64,000 nt of DNA from Tillus elongatus (taxonomy: Eukaryota; Arthropoda; Insecta; Coleoptera; Cleridae), in contig OZ023267.1 of NCBI GenBank assembly GCA_964006375.1, forward strand, positions 12,935,846-12,999,845, written 5' to 3'. Below are positions 25,233 through 40,890 of this stretch, in pieces. Under the pieces are notes generated by a model. That model was given only the letters and a program-made list of their open reading frames with translations, was not told where the DNA came from and made no database searches. Every line of letters begins with the position of its first letter. The stretch's first letter is position 1. The position numbers were made by a program, and so were the translations under genes.

Positions 25233-26104
25233 ATATAAGGTTCTTTTTATTAAATAAATGATGTGGTTCAATAGCTGGTCAAATGTATTCAGCCAATAGA
25301 TTCAGTGGTTCATTCACTGGAATTTATTAATATTTTGAGATATTGATCCTTGTTTTGAACCTCTAATTAAAATATTGTATTTCTACATTAGTAAGGTGTT
25401 TCCCAAATCATAAATGTTCACAGAAATCAACAGTTCGGTAATTTCATTGAAAAATTGAAACTAGACGTACAGCCAAAGTTGAAAATCATTCGCTGGTCAG
25501 TTCACCCTAGGCGAATGGCTTACAGCCGCAGTCATCGATGTCGACAGCCCGTCGTAAAACTTTTCTTGAAACCTCCTCGTATACTATAATATATGCATGA
25601 TGACGGGAGGTTTTTGCTTACATAACACCACAGTAACTTTACACTAAAGATAATCGTTTTCCATATTCGGCATCCGAAACAATAATCTTCTGAAATTAAG
25701 CAGTTTAATAGAAATAGAAAGTTTTAGATTGTGAACGGAATATGAATTTCATGTTCATATCTAATTATTCCATGTATTATACCTTTGAGGATAATAAAAT
25801 TTATAATAATTTAATTCAAACACCGCACGTGAAAAGGAAACCATTTTTTGTTGTTGTTGTTTTATATCTGTCCGAATCACGACATCAAATATACAAAATT
25901 AAAACATCTTAAGTGACCACACACGGTGAGTTCGAAAGCGAAACGATATAACATGTTAAAAAAATCCGAAAATATAACTTTTGCATAGTTCTTTTTTATT
26001 ACACGTAAAAAATTATTTATTGTTAATGAAGGAAAGTGAGCTCGGCATTTAGTTAACCCCATTAATGTAGGCAGCTTCGCTTCATGAAACCTGTTCCTAA
26101 GAAA
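25233..26104. other. No recognisable gene
   Basis: AT-rich. Nothing recognised. Confidence 0.4.
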
Positions 26105-26142
26105 CAAATCCTGGACTCAACAAGTGCATTATGGTAGTGAAT
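26105..26142 (-). mobile_element. Short family A 3' end remnant
   Basis: CAACAAGTGCATTATGGTAG, followed by TGAAT, is a mutated reversed terminus that ends abruptly. Confidence 0.5.
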
Positions 26143-26454
26143 ATGGGGGTCGTAAAGCGGCGGGTCTTGCGTCCATGAGATGTTAAAAATCCTTACTCGC
26201 CCTACAGAAAGCAGGGTTTCGGCAAAATTTCCCGGATAGTGAGGTGAAACCGCTCCCTGGCGTCGGTGATTGGCCATAGTCTAGGTAATAGACCGACGTT
26301 AGGGTACAAAAAAAAAGTTTTTAAAAGAAAAACTATAGTATATTCAATTTGTTTTGTTTGGTACGTTTTTGGAAAATTACTGAAGCTAAAGACCTGAAAT
26401 TTTGGTGGCTTATGTAAGCAAATAGGAGCTCTATTTAAAATGTTTTTGGTGATG

Positions 26455-26665
26455 CTGTGTTCATAGATCGACTCGTAGCTGACACCAACTTTGTTTTTTA
26501 AAATGGAAAATTCGGTATAACATTTTGATATTCTATGACATATTTGAAAACTTTTTCGTGTTGCTAGATCGACTCGTAGCTGACACCAACTTTGTTTTTT
26601 CAAATGGAAAATTCGTTATATTATAAGATTTTGAAATTCTAAGACATATTTGAAAGCTTTTTCAT
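26455..26665. repeat. Tandem duplication, ~102-bp unit
   Basis: AGATCGACTCGTAGCTGACA occurs at about 26465 and again at about 26567, followed each time by similar AATGGAAAATTCG and GACATATTTGAAA stretches. Two units, slightly diverged. Confidence 0.8.
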
Positions 26666-26709
26666 GTAACACATGCTGTACCTATCCTCAACCGGCTTTT
26701 TTTCTTTTA

Positions 26710-27005
26710 AATTATTTCAACACACCACGAGGGCTAACAGCCTAAATACTATCGTACAGTGGGTGTCGACAAGGAGGAAAGAGGCAACTTGTTAATTCTG
26801 GACTTGTAGGTTTGGAGGTTCGGGGGAGAAGGAATTCCACAACTTGGAAGTCCTCGGGACAAAAGAGCGGGCATAACAAGATGTTGTTGGTGACCTGGAC
26901 AGTAAAAGGGTGCATTCGCTCTTTTCCCCTGGTAGATCTGTTGAGGGAGCAGGTGGAGGAACTATGGAAGAAAGCTCATCCGAGCAGTGCCCGTGCAGAT
27001 ATCTA

Positions 27006-27067
<62 letters not shown>

Positions 27068-28328
27068 CACTAACGGCACGTCGGTGGGTAAGGAATGACA
27101 GATTTTGGATGAGGGTAGGGTCACCGATGAGACGTATGGAGTCCAGGATAGCCAGTGTAGAAGCGGCAGCAGCACCCCAGATGTGGGAGCAGTATTCGAG
27201 GTTTGGTCTTATTTGTGAAGTATATAAGGTATAGAGATTAGCTGGTGAAAAGTATTTGCGTGCCCGGAAGAGGAAACCTAATTTCTTGGCAGCCGCTTCT
27301 GCAATTGATGTGACATGTTAGTGCCAATTGAGATTTCGATCAACAGAAATGCAAACAAGTGAAAAGGACTCATTACTTTGAATAACTTGGTTGTTCATTG
27401 TGATGGGTCTAGGGCTGGTGTATCTCTTATGAGAAAGAAAGCAAGACTGTGATTTGGTGGGGTTGAATTGTACAAGAATTCTACTTCCCCAGTCTAATAT
27501 TTTTTGGAGATCCACAGAGACAGAACCCTCCATGAGTCTGCGATCCTCATCTAATTGGGCTAAAGAGACAGGCTTATAATATTGTATATTTGAGTGGAGG
27601 GTGCTGTCGTCCGCGTAACTGTGAACTGGGTTGGATGTGCTAGAGAGGAGGTCATTGATGTGGAAAAGAAACAAAGTGGGGTAAAGCTGAACCACTACAG
27701 TTTAGAGGAATGGCTATCCACGACAACAGTAATGCTCCGGTTGAAGAGGAAATTTGCTGTACATGTACAGAGTTTTTGTGGTAGGTCATAGGCCGGAAGT
27801 TTATTAAGCAGCGCTGCGTGCCAGACCTGGTCGAATGCTTTGGATATGTCTAGAGTGACAATCTGGGGTTCCATAGACTTGTTCCAAGAATGGGTGACAA
27901 AGGAATGGAGGTCGGCAGTTGATCTGCGCTGACGGAATCCATACTGCCTGTCGTGGATTAGACTGTGTTTTTCAAGAAATGTTAGTAATTCGGTGTTTAT
28001 ATACTTTTCCATCACTTTAGAGACTGAAAGGAGAGAAATAGGCCTGTAGTTGCTAGGAAGCGCTTTGGATCCTTTCTTGGGGACGGGTTGTACTCGAGGA
28101 GTTTTCCAGTTACTAGGGAATATGCCTCTATTGTGAGGTGTCTGAAACAGACGAGTCAGGAGCAAGTTCTGGTGCGCATTTGTTGAGAAGAATTGCTGGG
28201 ATCTCGTCAAGGCCAGAGGTTTTCCTGGTATTAAGAGAAGAGAGCAGCTTTCGTGCCTTTTTAGTTTTGAAAATGATATCCGTCATTTTATGCGCCACAT
28301 TGGGGACTGTTGGTGATTGGTGGTCGGA
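26710..28328 (-). mobile_element. CR1/jockey-group retrotransposon copy 5 with expanded (AG)n
   Basis: Intact 3' end. Frames: 26792-27175 (C-terminal region), 27318-27695 (SYADDSTLHSNIQYYKPVSL, ILVQFNPTKSQSCFLSHKR), 27695-28210 (RPISLLSVSKVMEKYINTEL, IVTLDISKAFDQVWHAALLN). The GVPQG segment is lost by a small deletion near 27693. A run of about 28 GA units (27009-27064) sits where other copies have only a few; it translates as alternating Leu-Ser on the coding strand. The 5' side is truncated near 28328. Confidence 0.88.
27009..27064. repeat. (GA)n microsatellite inside retrotransposon copy 5
   Basis: Pure GA run, much longer than the seed of 4-7 units at the same place in copies 1, 2 and 4 (near 12908, 17880 and 24523). 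Confidence 0.95.
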
Positions 28329-28704
28329 TAAAGTAAGATTTAGAAGAAATTTGGCAACAAACATTTCCGAATAAGAATGTTTTTCGTAACCAGCACAGGT
28401 AGGCGTCTGAATTTTTGGTTATAGTTCCCTATCAGACCGCTTTATCCTATTATGATACGAAAAGAAAATGTCCGCATATAGGGCGCTTAAGAAATAATGT
28501 GCATTTTGAAACATATTAAATATATATGCATGTTGTGTGAGAATTTTAAATAGAATTTTTAATAAAACAAATTCACTTATCTATATTAAATTTTTTTTAT
28601 GAAAAATCGCTTGCTGCATGCAACCAGATTCTAAGTTATTTTTTCTTTTTTGAACTGCTTATCTTATAATATAGAGGAAAGGTGCCGATTATTTATGATT
28701 CTCA
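28329..28704. other. No recognisable gene
   Basis: AT-rich, nothing identified. Confidence 0.4.
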
Positions 28705-30040
<1,336 letters not shown>

Positions 30041-30999
30041 GTAATTGTACTTGTCGATCATTACTTCTTTCGCTTGAATTATATTTTAGCGCCAACCAAA
30101 CATGTGAGAAAAAATCACCAGCTCTTCAGTTACATAAATATCAGTTAAAAATCCCGACCTTTCGTTGTATGGGAAAGTAAAGAAGCAACGGAACACACAT
30201 AGCTGTTTTTCGAACCATAATAAACCAAAACATAAAGCTCTGTTATGAATTTTGAAGTGAAAAATTACAATTATTATTTTTTAATTATTGAAAACGCGTA
30301 TCCGAACCGGTGTAACTTAACGATTCAGTTGAAACGAAAAGATCCGCGCGTTGTGTCCAGTAATCGTATTATTCTGGAAATCATTCAGAGCATGATGAAC
30401 ATGATGGCATGTCCATCCATTAGAATACAGAATGATAAATAAATGCTGAAACTAATCCACACTTGTCGAGAAGTTAATATGAAATTGTACATATTATGAT
30501 ACGTATAATAAATATGTACCTACTGAATATATAACGGCTCTTTTCTAAACCTGACAGTTTTACGTTTTCACAAGTTAGTGCGACTGACGTACCTACCAAG
30601 TATCTGCTTGGTATTTACAGGACCAAAACATTACGACTGATGAAAAGTCCTAACACAACAGGTTACAAAAGTCTTATACACGCACTTATATATACCGGGT
30701 GGAGCTCAAAAGTGGCTCACCACCTCTAGAATCTTTATTTATTAAGATAATTCAACAAAATTTGGGAGTTAGCTACTAGGCACATAACTGCATTTTTTGA
30801 CATTGTAAAATAATCTTTGTCGCATATAGGTAGACCGGAAGTGACCTCAACTTTCGAATATCAAATGGAACACCTGTATATTTTTGCAAGTTTCAATTCA
30901 AGGGGACATTCCAAGTATGTTACTAGATTTTGGTCAATTTCTGAAACTGTCAAAAATTGAGCTTATTTATTTCCTATTCAAATAAGCGATTTATTAAAA
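30041..30999. other. No recognisable gene
   Basis: AT-rich. The phrase TATACCGGGTGGAGCTC near 30690 resembles ends of some DNA transposons, but no partner end was found. Confidence 0.4.
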
Positions 31000-31125
31000 A
31001 AAAGTCGCGGCGCAGCAAATGCGTTATGGTGGTGATTTTTCATTAAAATGCTTTTAATAGAATGTCTCTTTTTATGAAAGCAGGCATTAAATTTGGTTAC
31101 CAGTATAACCTAAATAATTAAAAAA
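31000..31125 (-). mobile_element. Family A long-type 3' fragment
   Basis: GGCGCAGCAAATGCGTTATGG and about 100 bp of the terminal module, cut off by the next A copy. Confidence 0.7.
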
Positions 31126-32692
31126 TTCGGGACGAAGCAAGTGCGTTATAGTAGCGAATTTTCATAAGAATTGTACCCTACTATTATACGGCATATTAGT
31201 AACGTTAATACTTTAAACTTACACAGCTCTTGAAGATCAATTTTAGAGGTCCTAGTACGGGCACATTTCAAGATTTCTTTCGAAAGTGTTGCCATCGATA
31301 TTTCCCTATTATCAAAAAAATATTGTGTTATAACTTCTTTTGAGAAAAATGCCCAAAACTCAATTTTCTATGAAGCTCAAGAACTCAATTTTGCTATATT
31401 TGTAGATAGTGTAAGTCTCTTTGAAAGAAACTTGTATTACAAATTTCATTAAAGTTATACAAAAGATTTCCAGAAGGAAAGTTAAGTCATATTTAGAAAA
31501 GTAAAGTATCTGCCAAATTATAAACGAAGCAGTTATTTTTTCTTATTAATCGCCTGAATGATTTCGTTTTAGTCAACGTAAACGAACCGGTTTTTTCAAT
31601 CCCAATAATAACAAAATGTCTGCTGAAAATTATAATGTTACACCCAAAGGTGAAAAACTCGTTCAGGCGTTTTATACAAAAATGAGATCTTGTTCAAAAC
31701 GTATGAAATCTCTGCACTATTGTTTCTCCAAATGTCAAAATAAAACATAAAAAATGATACATTCATCGAGCCGGATTCGATCATGCAACCTTCTGCGTAG
31801 CAGTCTAACACGCTTCCAATGCGCTATCTGCTAATACGTCAACTAACGTTGTCTACATGATACTTGACACAGGCTTCATGCCCGGGGTAGTATATGAAAA
31901 GTATACGCAATAATTAATGACAGAATTAGTAGAATTAGCATTGAAACACATTCAATGATTGTTTCGGTCTTATATGACGTCTTATATTTAAGTTTAAAGA
32001 TAAAAGAAACTATTTTAGAATCATTTTTATAGACTTGACTTCAATTTGTTTAAATTTCTACTATATTATGCGACATCATAATATATCTATGCTGCGCTAA
32101 AATTGTATTTAGGGCAGTTCATAAAGCTACAAATATAGTGTATTTTAATAATAGATTGAATCCCCCAGTTAAATACCAATCATTTGGAAAATTTTTAATT
32201 TCATGTCGTCTGTCATTTTCCATAATTGCGGCCGAGACTTCACGATTGTTGGTTGGGATAGTATGTTTTCTGCCTGGTATATATTTTGTTTAGTTACCGT
32301 TGGTGTATGGTTTATACCTGGTGTATAAATCAATCTACGCATGGCAGTTAACTAATCTGTATATCAGGCATTGGACTTTAACCAAGTCGTTTCAACGCAT
32401 GTATTTGCGATTTTATTTTTAATTCGAAAAAAACTCTAAATATTGTGTACCAAATTACTTAAAATTTACAACATAGGTTTATTTGCACTATTTGTAGCCA
32501 CAAGTAAGGTCTCATTGCAGTTACTCTGATACTTACAAAAATATAGCGTTTTCAAAAAGTTTTCCTGATTTTACACCGGAAAAACTTGAGCATGAAGGCT
32601 AATTAACCAACTCGACCTCGGTTTTGGCCCAAACAAGATTTTTTACCAAGTTTGATTCAAATCAGTTTAGTATTTTTTGAGTTATCGCTCGT
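31126..32692 (-). mobile_element. Family A element with Y-type interior (copy 3)
   Basis: Reversed. The 3' terminus is at 31129 (GGGACGAAGCAAGTGCGTTA). It includes the tRNA-like segment (about 31765-31840), the Y blocks and the post-core phrase ending near 32690. No TA tract or 5' palindrome of its own; the next copy starts at once. Confidence 0.82.
31765..31840 (-). other. tRNA-like segment inside Y element (copy 3)
   Basis: On the minus strand box A reads TAGCGCATTGG and box B reads TGATCGAATCC, a good match to the GGTTCGAATCC consensus, at tRNA spacing. Acceptor arm pairing is poor. Confidence 0.5.
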
Positions 32693-32696
32693 TTCT

Positions 32697-32806
32697 AGTG
32701 ATTTTCTTTTAATTCACTACGGAGATCCTGACTTTTAAATTTAAAAAAAATTCTTCAAATGAGCGCGAACTAAGCCACCTAGGACCCATATCCACGGTCA
32801 GTTTCA

Positions 32807-32893
<87 letters not shown>

Positions 32894-35315
32894 ACCGATA
32901 TATGACACCCATTACTCAAAAAATAAGGTTTTTCCGGAAAAATTTATATCTGCGGAAATAACAAAGTAAGGGCATCCAAATTTGGCACACTTGTTTGTAT
33001 CATAAAGGGTGAACCATGTACTAATTTAGGTCTCTAAGTTTAAAGACAAAAAAATTATAGGCATTTAAAGAAACAAAATTGGGTTTTTCCTCAAAACGTC
33101 AAAGTCACGATTTGAAACGTCAAAATTGACAACATTTAGGCAAAGAACCTGAAACAAATACGTATTTTGTAAAGAAAATGTCGCAAGAAGTATGTTCTGC
33201 AAACTCTTAAGTTTCAGCTTTAACCATCATTGCCCTTCATTTTACTAAAATATGTCCAGAAAATTAATTTCAAATAGACCTTTTTTCTGATGCTTTAGCA
33301 GTAGTTTTAGTTAAGTTTATAGTTTAACAGTTCATAATTTTTAGCGGCAATTTTCGAAAAAAAAATCGTTATTGAGGAGACCGCGACTTTTGAATTTCAA
33401 AAAGATTTCTTCAAATGAGTGCAATCTAGGCCCCCGTAGAATCCATATCGGAGCTTAGTTTCAGTTTTTATCTGTTTACATATATATGATGCATTTCTAC
33501 GGTAAAGCTCAATATAATTGTTATTATAGAAGATACGAGAAAAATTGTACGAGGGCGGGTTAATAAGTCGGTGACTTTTTGAATTTACCGCCTCTTCACA
33601 GGAAGGGCAACATTGCTCCTGTCAGCAAATATCTGCCAGTTGACTCCTGTCAAATTTTAAGCTGCGTCATTTAGTTTGTGTTAGATAGCCATTGAAAGCA
33701 GACAACCTCTTGATTTATAACGAAAATGGAAAAAAGTGAATTTCGTGTGCTCATCCAACATTATTTTTGCGGAAAAAAAAATCACTCAAACCAAGGCTAA
33801 GCTTGATAAATACTATGGGGACTCTGCACCATCAATTTCCATGGTAAAAAAGTGGTTTACTGAATTTCGTTGCGGCCGTACAAGCACAAATGACGCCGAA
33901 AGTTCTGGACGCCCAGTTGAGGTCGCTACCGTAACAATTGAAAAAATTCACGATAAGGTATTGGCCGATCGAAGATTGAAAGCGCGGGAGATTGTGAAAG
34001 CCATGGGCATATCACATGGCTCAGTGGTTTCGATTTTGCATGATCACTTGGGTATGAGAAAGCTATCCGCGAGATGGGTGCCGACTTTGATCACAATCGA
34101 CCACAAACTCAATCGTGTGAATCGGCGCCGAAGAAGGCCAAGGTGGGTTTGTCAGCCAATAAAGTAACGCGACCGTTTTTTGGGATGCACGCGGTATAAT
34201 CCATATTGATTACCTTCAAAAGGGAAGAACACTCAATGGCGAACATTATACCAACTTATTGGACCGATTCAATGACGATTTGAAGAAAAAACGACGACAT
34301 GACTTGGCGGAAAGATATTTGACTCCAATGATGAAATCATCTCACAAACAAATACCTATTTTGAGGACCTCTACAAATCTTATTTTTTGGAAGGGATAAA
34401 AAAAAATGGAGAAACGTGCGACGAAGTGTATGGAGCTCAAAGGAGACTATGTTGAGAAATAAAATGATTTTTTGTCAAAAAACCTGTGTTCCATTAAAAA
34501 AGTCACTGACATATTGACCCGCCCTCGTATAGGTAAATTATAGGGTGTCTTGAGCTACATCTTATAAAATTATTTTGACAATCACAGGATGGCCCATAAG
34601 TCGTTGGTGATACGAGTTATCTTTTTTAAATCGAACACCTCTTATATTATTGCATTTTTATATTTTCTATCGAATTATGCATGTTTATAAAAAAATTGGT
34701 AGGGTTCATTGTTTTCGAGGTATTTCAATTGTTTCACATTTTTGGCACATATCAACAATTATGATACGGAGTTTTTACCAATATATAACAAAGTCCCATG
34801 AAAATGACGCATTTAGAGTGGTTTTCGTTAATACCATTCGTGAAAAAAATCGAGGTGCCGTATACAATTTTTTTTGTGTTTCCATAAAAATCATTGTAAA
34901 ATTTTTGTGAAATTTTGTTAACTGATAATAAATGTTTAATAAGTTATGGAACTGCCTTATAGGATTGCATTTTTTTATCGAAATATGATGCATGTTTGTC
35001 AGAAAAAAAACGAGACGCAGCAAGTGCGTTATGGTAGCGAATTTTTATTAAATGCTTCAAATTTCAATAAGTTAATTTGCAATTACCTAAGGTTTGTTGG
35101 CTAGGAAACCAGTTTTCTCAAAAACACTTTATTTTCGGGAATTTTTTATACATTTTCAAACAATAAGTTATTTTGATAAAATATGGTCCATTGTTTCTAC
35201 GATATAGGTTATACCGCTAACCAAATTGATCCCTGCATTAAAGAGACATATTTGCTATTAAAAACATTTTTATGAAAATTTACCACCATAACGCACTTGC
35301 TGCGTCCATACTTTT
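32697..35315 (+). mobile_element. Family A element, long interior (long copy 2), interrupted by mariner
   Basis: Partial 5' end, (TA)n at 32809-32890, long interior, a second leader-like block (33363-33490), then a mariner at 33551-34527, after which the A interior resumes (AATTATAGGGTGTCTTGAGC). It ends with the inverted hairpin module (35010-35308). The right part from 33853 is repeated in the tandem duplication. Confidence 0.85.
33551..34527 (+). mobile_element. Mariner (irritans-like) DNA transposon, internally deleted
   Basis: Inverted ends CGAGGGCGGGTTAATAAGTC and GACATATTGACCCGCCCTCG (reverse complement nearly the same) are flanked by TA on both sides. Paralogous A copies show the empty site (AAATTGTATACATTAATTA). 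The transposase begins MEKSEFRVLIQHYF at 33726 and, after a frameshift, continues in the frame 33736-34167: APSISMVKKWFTEFRCGRTS, SGRPVEVAT, GISHGSVVSILHDHLGMRKL. This is the paired helix-turn-helix DNA-binding half. About 300 bp of the catalytic half are missing and the rest is full of stops, so it cannot make transposase. Confidence 0.93.
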
Positions 35316-35667
35316 TAAAACGTAAGAAACCAATTTAAAACGTATGTGGTCTCAGTAGTTTAACAGTTGGAAAATCGTTTCGATTTGCCAAGGGTCCCTG
35401 GTTGGGATTTTACCGCAGCCAATAGTTTTTCAAGTGGCATAATAATTAGCTAATTCACATTTAATGAAAAATAACAACCACTGCGACAGGGGCATTGTGT
35501 CCGAGCAGGTTAAATACTTTAACGCCTTCCACAGGAGGCGTTAAACCGCCAATGCCGTATACCATTATACGTTGGGCACGTAAAAGATCCATACTCTGCT
35601 TTCTTTCCAAGAAAAACCGGTCTAATTGGACCAGTCCAAGAACTCATCCACACTATTAAAAAGCTCG
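35316..35667. other. Sequence between two A copies
   Basis: No gene recognised. Includes a short inverted pair, TTTAACGCCTTCCAC and GGAGGCGTTAAA, near 35518-35547. Confidence 0.4.
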
Positions 35668-36436
<769 letters not shown>

Positions 36437-37367
36437 AACACCTGCCAAATGTATCAAGATCAGTCATTTTTTTCGCTACAAAATCAAAATTTGCGGTTTA
36501 TATTATAATATAGGCGAAATGAATCCTAAGTAATAATTTAAATTAAATTTCCCTACACAAATTGAGACAAGAAAGAAACGACGGATTGATAAAATGATGC
36601 ACGTAAAAACATCCGACTAAACAACGTTATCTATTATAACGAGGATTGAAAAATGAATGTTATCTTTTTAAAATAATCAGGAAAATATAATATAACTCTC
36701 AAGAGATTTGTTTTTATAAATAAACAACGTTTCTTCACCATTAATAAAGGTATTATATCTACATCTTGATGGGGGAAAAAATTTAAAAACCTCTTATAAT
36801 ATCTTAGAACTAGCCTGGATTCTGGATTGGCAGTTTTGTTAGTTATTTTTCAGATAATAAATAGCTGAATAAACGGCAGATAAGAGCTCCTTAACAGAGA
36901 CGGGAAATATGAGATTATCTTAAATATTAAACACTTGCTTTTTATAATTGAGCGATAAAACCCTACTCCAGCACCAAGTACGATAAAAATTAATTATAAA
37001 GGTACTTACAAAGTATTTTTTTAAAGTTCCAAGCACTGTCACACCACTACGTATTCTTTGAAGAGTCTATTTAAATAACAGTTTAAATTAACAGCACCCC
37101 AAACGTGGAGCAAACCATAAATCGATTGAAAACATCACCACTTTAATTCATCAAAACCGACTTTCAATTTCGTTTGTCAAACTATCTTGACAACACACAT
37201 TCACGTAACTGTCAGTGATGATCTGTAGGCTGCATGTTTTTGTTTATGTGTGAACCGCTCGTCGCACGCTAGATGTACTGCAACAACACTGCAACTGAAG
37301 TCGCGGCGAGGAGGAAGCGTGTTCGTCGAGCCACATTCGTCACTTTAATAATTCTGGTACAGACTGT
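36437..37367. other. No recognisable gene; GC-richer at the right end
   Basis: AT-rich up to about 37190, then a GC-richer patch with several CpGs (37250-37350). No open frame of note. Also present at 39960-40890. Confidence 0.4.
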
Positions 37368-38042
37368 TGGTTTACTGAATTTCGTTGCGGCCGTACAAGC
37401 ACAAATGACGCCGAAAGTTCTGGACGCCCAGTTGAGGTCGCTACCGTAACAATTGAAAAAATTCACGATAAGGTATTGGCCGATCGAAGATTGAAAGCGC
37501 GGGAGATTGTGAAAGCCATGGGCATATCACATGGCTCAGTGGTTTCGATTTTGCATGATCACTTGGGTATGAGAAAGCTATCCGCGAGATGGGTGCCGAC
37601 TTTGATCACAATCGACCACAAACTCAATCGTGTGAATCGGCGCCGAAGAAGGCCAAGGTGGGTTTGTCAGCCAATAAAGTAACGCGACCGTTTTTTGGGA
37701 TGCACGCGGTATAATCCATATTGATTACCTTCAAAAGGGAAGAACACTCAATGGCGAACATTATACCAACTTATTGGACCGATTCAATGACGATTTGAAG
37801 AAAAAACGACGACATGACTTGGCGGAAAGATATTTGACTCCAATGATGAAATCATCTCACAAACAAATACCTATTTTGAGGACCTCTACAAATCTTATTT
37901 TTTGGAAGGGATAAAAAAAAATGGAGAAACGTGCGACGAAGTGTATGGAGCTCAAAGGAGACTATGTTGAGAAATAAAATGATTTTTTGTCAAAAAACCT
38001 GTGTTCCATTAAAAAAGTCACTGACATATTGACCCGCCCTCG
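37368..38042 (+). mobile_element. Mariner remnant in duplication unit 2, 5' truncated
   Basis: Same sequence as 33853-34527, lacking the left inverted end and the first part of the transposase because the duplication breakpoint falls inside it. The frame 37476-37682 encodes the second helix-turn-helix part only. Confidence 0.93.
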
Positions 38043-38830
38043 TATAGGTAAATTATAGGGTGTCTTGAGCTACATCTTATAAAATTATTTTGACAATCAC
38101 AGGATGGCCCATAAGTCGTTGGTGATACGAGTTATCTTTTTTAAATCGAACACCTCTTATATTATTGCATTTTTATATTTTCTATCGAATTATGCATGTT
38201 TATAAAAAAATTGGTAGGGTTCATTGTTTTCGAGGTATTTCAATTGTTTCACATTTTTGGCACATATCAACAATTATGATACGGAGTTTTTACCAATATA
38301 TAACAAAGTCCCATGAAAATGACGCATTTAGAGTGGTTTTCGTTAATACCATTCGTGAAAAAAATCGAGGTGCCGTATACAATTTTTTTTGTGTTTCCAT
38401 AAAAATCATTGTAAAATTTTTGTGAAATTTTGTTAACTGATAATAAATGTTTAATAAGTTATGGAACTGCCTTATAGGATTGCATTTTTTTATCGAAATA
38501 TGATGCATGTTTGTCAGAAAAAAAACGAGACGCAGCAAGTGCGTTATGGTAGCGAATTTTTATTAAATGCTTCAAATTTCAATAAGTTAATTTGCAATTA
38601 CCTAAGGTTTGTTGGCTAGGAAACCAGTTTTCTCAAAAACACTTTATTTTCGGGAATTTTTTATACATTTTCAAACAATAAGTTATTTTGATAAAATATG
38701 GTCCATTGTTTCTACGATATAGGTTATACCGCTAACCAAATTGATCCCTGCATTAAAGAGACATATTTGCTATTAAAAACATTTTTATGAAAATTTACCA
38801 CCATAACGCACTTGCTGCGTCCATACTTTT
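38043..38830 (+). mobile_element. Family A long interior, 3' half (duplicated)
   Basis: Second copy of 34528-35315, with the inverted hairpin module at its right end. Confidence 0.9.
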
Positions 38831-39182
38831 TAAAACGTAAGAAACCAATTTAAAACGTATGTGGTCTCAGTAGTTTAACAGTTGGAAAATCGTTTCGATT
38901 TGCCAAGGGTCCCTGGTTGGGATTTTACCGCAGCCAATAGTTTTTCAAGTGGCATAATAATTAGCTAATTCACATTTAATGAAAAATAACAACCACTGCG
39001 ACAGGGGCATTGTGTCCGAGCAGGTTAAATACTTTAACGCCTTCCACAGGAGGCGTTAAACCGCCAATGCCGTATACCATTATACGTTGGGCACGTAAAA
39101 GATCCATACTCTGCTTTCTTTCCAAGAAAAACCGGTCTAATTGGACCAGTCCAAGAACTCATCCACACTATTAAAAAGCTCG

Positions 39183-39959
<777 letters not shown>

Positions 39960-40890
39960 AACACCTGCCAAATGTATCAAGATCAGTCATTTTTTTCGCT
40001 ACAAAATCAAAATTTGCGGTTTATATTATAATATAGGCGAAATGAATCCTAAGTAATAATTTAAATTAAATTTCCCTACACAAATTGAGACAAGAAAGAA
40101 ACGACGGATTGATAAAATGATGCACGTAAAAACATCCGACTAAACAACGTTATCTATTATAACGAGGATTGAAAAATGAATGTTATCTTTTTAAAATAAT
40201 CAGGAAAATATAATATAACTCTCAAGAGATTTGTTTTTATAAATAAACAACGTTTCTTCACCATTAATAAAGGTATTATATCTACATCTTGATGGGGGAA
40301 AAAATTTAAAAACCTCTTATAATATCTTAGAACTAGCCTGGATTCTGGATTGGCAGTTTTGTTAGTTATTTTTCAGATAATAAATAGCTGAATAAACGGC
40401 AGATAAGAGCTCCTTAACAGAGACGGGAAATATGAGATTATCTTAAATATTAAACACTTGCTTTTTATAATTGAGCGATAAAACCCTACTCCAGCACCAA
40501 GTACGATAAAAATTAATTATAAAGGTACTTACAAAGTATTTTTTTAAAGTTCCAAGCACTGTCACACCACTACGTATTCTTTGAAGAGTCTATTTAAATA
40601 ACAGTTTAAATTAACAGCACCCCAAACGTGGAGCAAACCATAAATCGATTGAAAACATCACCACTTTAATTCATCAAAACCGACTTTCAATTTCGTTTGT
40701 CAAACTATCTTGACAACACACATTCACGTAACTGTCAGTGATGATCTGTAGGCTGCATGTTTTTGTTTATGTGTGAACCGCTCGTCGCACGCTAGATGTA
40801 CTGCAACAACACTGCAACTGAAGTCGCGGCGAGGAGGAAGCGTGTTCGTCGAGCCACATTCGTCACTTTAATAATTCTGGTACAGACTGT

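Noticed and set aside
26812..27234. Arg-Glu repeat protein on the + strand
   Set aside because: It is the antisense of retrotransposon copy 5, created by the GA microsatellite.
34650..35023. Open frames on both strands, repeated identically at 38165-38538
   Set aside because: Their identity is due to the tandem duplication; they lie in non-coding family A sequence.
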